The position numbers were made by a program, and so were the translations under genes. From NCBI RefSeq assembly GCF_001949145.1, contig NW_019091358.1, positions 277,593 to 307,784 of the forward strand: a DNA stretch of 30,192 nucleotides. The letters are read 5' to 3'. The notes below the pieces were generated by a model. The model made no database searches, was not told where the DNA came from, and worked only from the letters and a program-made list of their open reading frames with translations. Positions 28,719 through 30,192 of the stretch are shown in pieces. Source of the DNA: Acanthaster planci. Its lineage: Eukaryota > Echinodermata > Asteroidea > Valvatida > Acanthasteridae. Within the stretch, counting starts at the first letter, position 1, and each line of letters opens with the position of its first letter.

Positions 28719-30192
28719 GTACCGTTCGCACCTCACATATTATGTGGTACGTCTGTTCGTTTTGTCTTTTGCTATTTCGTAATCCATATTGTTTATCATT
28801 TTACTGGCCTTAAAAAGAACAGCTGCATGGCCCACCCAGCGAGGACTCAGGACACTAATCCATCCCACTAAACTTGGTATTTTCGAGGACTCAAGAAAGT
28901 TTAGGCATAATGAAAACACTCGTTCATGGGCACTTTAAATTTTTGCTTCTAACGTTTGTGTATGGAGCAATATTTTATCGCCAATTTCACAAAAGGTGAA
29001 ACTTAAACTCCAAATACAGTAGTTTGATTCATAAATTTTGATTTCATATACATGTACCTGCTACAAAGTTCTGATGACATGTTAATTTGGTCCTTTTTTC
29101 CAAAGTGCGAAATGAAATGCTCCCCAAAATATTTGTTTTTACCATTTTTAGTTAGGTGAGTGGAGGTAATAATGATTTACTAGAATGTATCACTTTTTTA
29201 GAACTTCTGAATTTTTGGGGGGATTTTCTGAGATTTTTTTTAATAATGATGTTCATATCATTCACTCACCCAGCGCCCGATTCAAGGTGCAGGATGAAGA
29301 GCAAATTCATTACCAGGCCAATTTACAACACGCCGTGAATATTGAAAACTGAAGTAGGGGGCCTATACAAGTCTGACATGCATCCTTCAGTTCGCGACAA
29401 ACATGGAACTTGTTCGATGTTGTGCTCCAAAGCACATTATGATAGGCCTTTGTATACAAATATGTGTTCACAGTGCCAAAAGTTCCACTTTTGGGTTTGA
29501 CAAACCCCCAGTCTTTGGTCAGGCAGCGGGCCTGTTATTTGAAAGGGTATTTCACTGCTTGTTTGATTTTTATGCTAATTAGTATTTCCATATTCCTGAG
29601 CAAAATTGTGATGTCATCCCAGAAAGAAAGCCTCATTGTTACACTGGTTTGTGCACAAAAAAGTCCCGCACTTTTAGCTGTTTCAGGGAAACAGCCTTTA
29701 TTTTCCTCAATTTTGTTTGGCTTTTTCTCAAGTTGTGAAAAAGGCCTTGTTTTTTGTTGTGTTTTTTTGGGGGGGTGGGTTTTTTTGCAATGTTGCGAAA
29801 AAGGCACTACTTCTGCGAAGAAGCTATTGTTTTTGTTCTCCGGTTCGCGATGGTCTAGTACAGGACACTTTTCAAGAGACAGGAACAGAAACCCCTCAAA
29901 ATGCAGCAGTTTTTTTTTTGGGAGAAAACATTGGGGATTAAGAGGGTGAAAAATGCATGATTGTGCAATACCCCTTTACACGTCAATGCACATGGTGGGA
30001 GGATGGGGGATAGGGTGATTTTTACTAGGTCAAAACGTGACCCGCGTCAGAAGATCAGATTTTTCGATGGAAACAGCTTCTCCAGAGTACACAAGTTGGT
30101 TATGATAGGATTAAGGGAGACATGCTTTAGGTCATGAAACCTGATTGAAAAAAAAAGAAATATTCCAGGGAATACGACATCGGTGCACATGC
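28719..30192. other. Non-coding, probable USP8 intron 3
   Basis: AT-rich with T/G homopolymer runs (29740-29790). The 161-codon frame at 29464-29949 is low-complexity Phe/Cys-rich and shows no domain. No exon or repeat boundary seen. Confidence 0.45.

Noticed and set aside
29464-29949. 161-codon ORF near the window end
   Set aside because: Low-complexity Phe/Leu/Ser/Cys-rich translation of T-runs; no domain and no splice evidence.

Overview
The window is animal nuclear DNA. It has spliced exons of a conserved metazoan gene, an intact two-ORF Tx1/L1-type LINE, a decayed Ty3/gypsy retroelement, tRNA-derived SINE-like copies, several foldback elements and no prokaryotic gene organisation. The mix, with frequent ACATGTAC-type motifs in the AT-rich introns, suits a marine invertebrate, but the sequence alone does not fix the species. 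There is an assembly gap of 356 N at 10210-10565 and a single N at 24948.

Layout. 1-648: AT-rich DNA with a cluster of AATACCG/CGGTATT words. 649-4340: a broken Ty3/gypsy pol element (gag, protease, RT, RNase H, integrase in order) with many stops and frame changes, ending in an A-run. 4341-10209: a Tx1-like LINE whose ORF1 and ORF2 are both open; its 3' end is lost in the gap. 10566-11209: on the minus strand, a 214-codon open frame running into the gap. I read it tentatively as a coding exon with the C-terminal half of a PTB/PID-like domain. 11294-12620: a cluster of small structured repeats (an AT-rich minisatellite, a GC-rich nested hairpin, a 120-bp foldback and a 310-bp TIR element with a tRNA-like core). 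13541-16783: two copies, in opposite orientation, of one unidentified DNA transposon, each with long subterminal arrays of an ACTCGCCCCC unit at both ends and each with its own 8-bp target-site duplication. Together they form a 3.2-kb interrupted palindrome.

16860-26308: the 5' part of the host gene, which I identify as USP8 (an endosomal deubiquitinase). Three coding exons (17287-17384, 18031-18175, 26223-26308) join in phase and encode the N-terminal USP8-type MIT/dimerisation domain. A probable non-coding first exon lies directly downstream of the palindrome. Intron 2 (about 8 kb) holds a 2.6-kb hAT-like non-autonomous element, two SINE copies and a near-perfect 176-bp foldback. The rest of the window (26309-30192) is probably the next intron, with tandem and foldback repeats and a possible fragment of another DNA transposon; no further USP8 exon was recognised.

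The two observations most worth following are the paired transposon family with subterminal arrays (13549-16775) and the minus-strand PTB-like exon cut by the gap. No operon-like or defence-type system is present.
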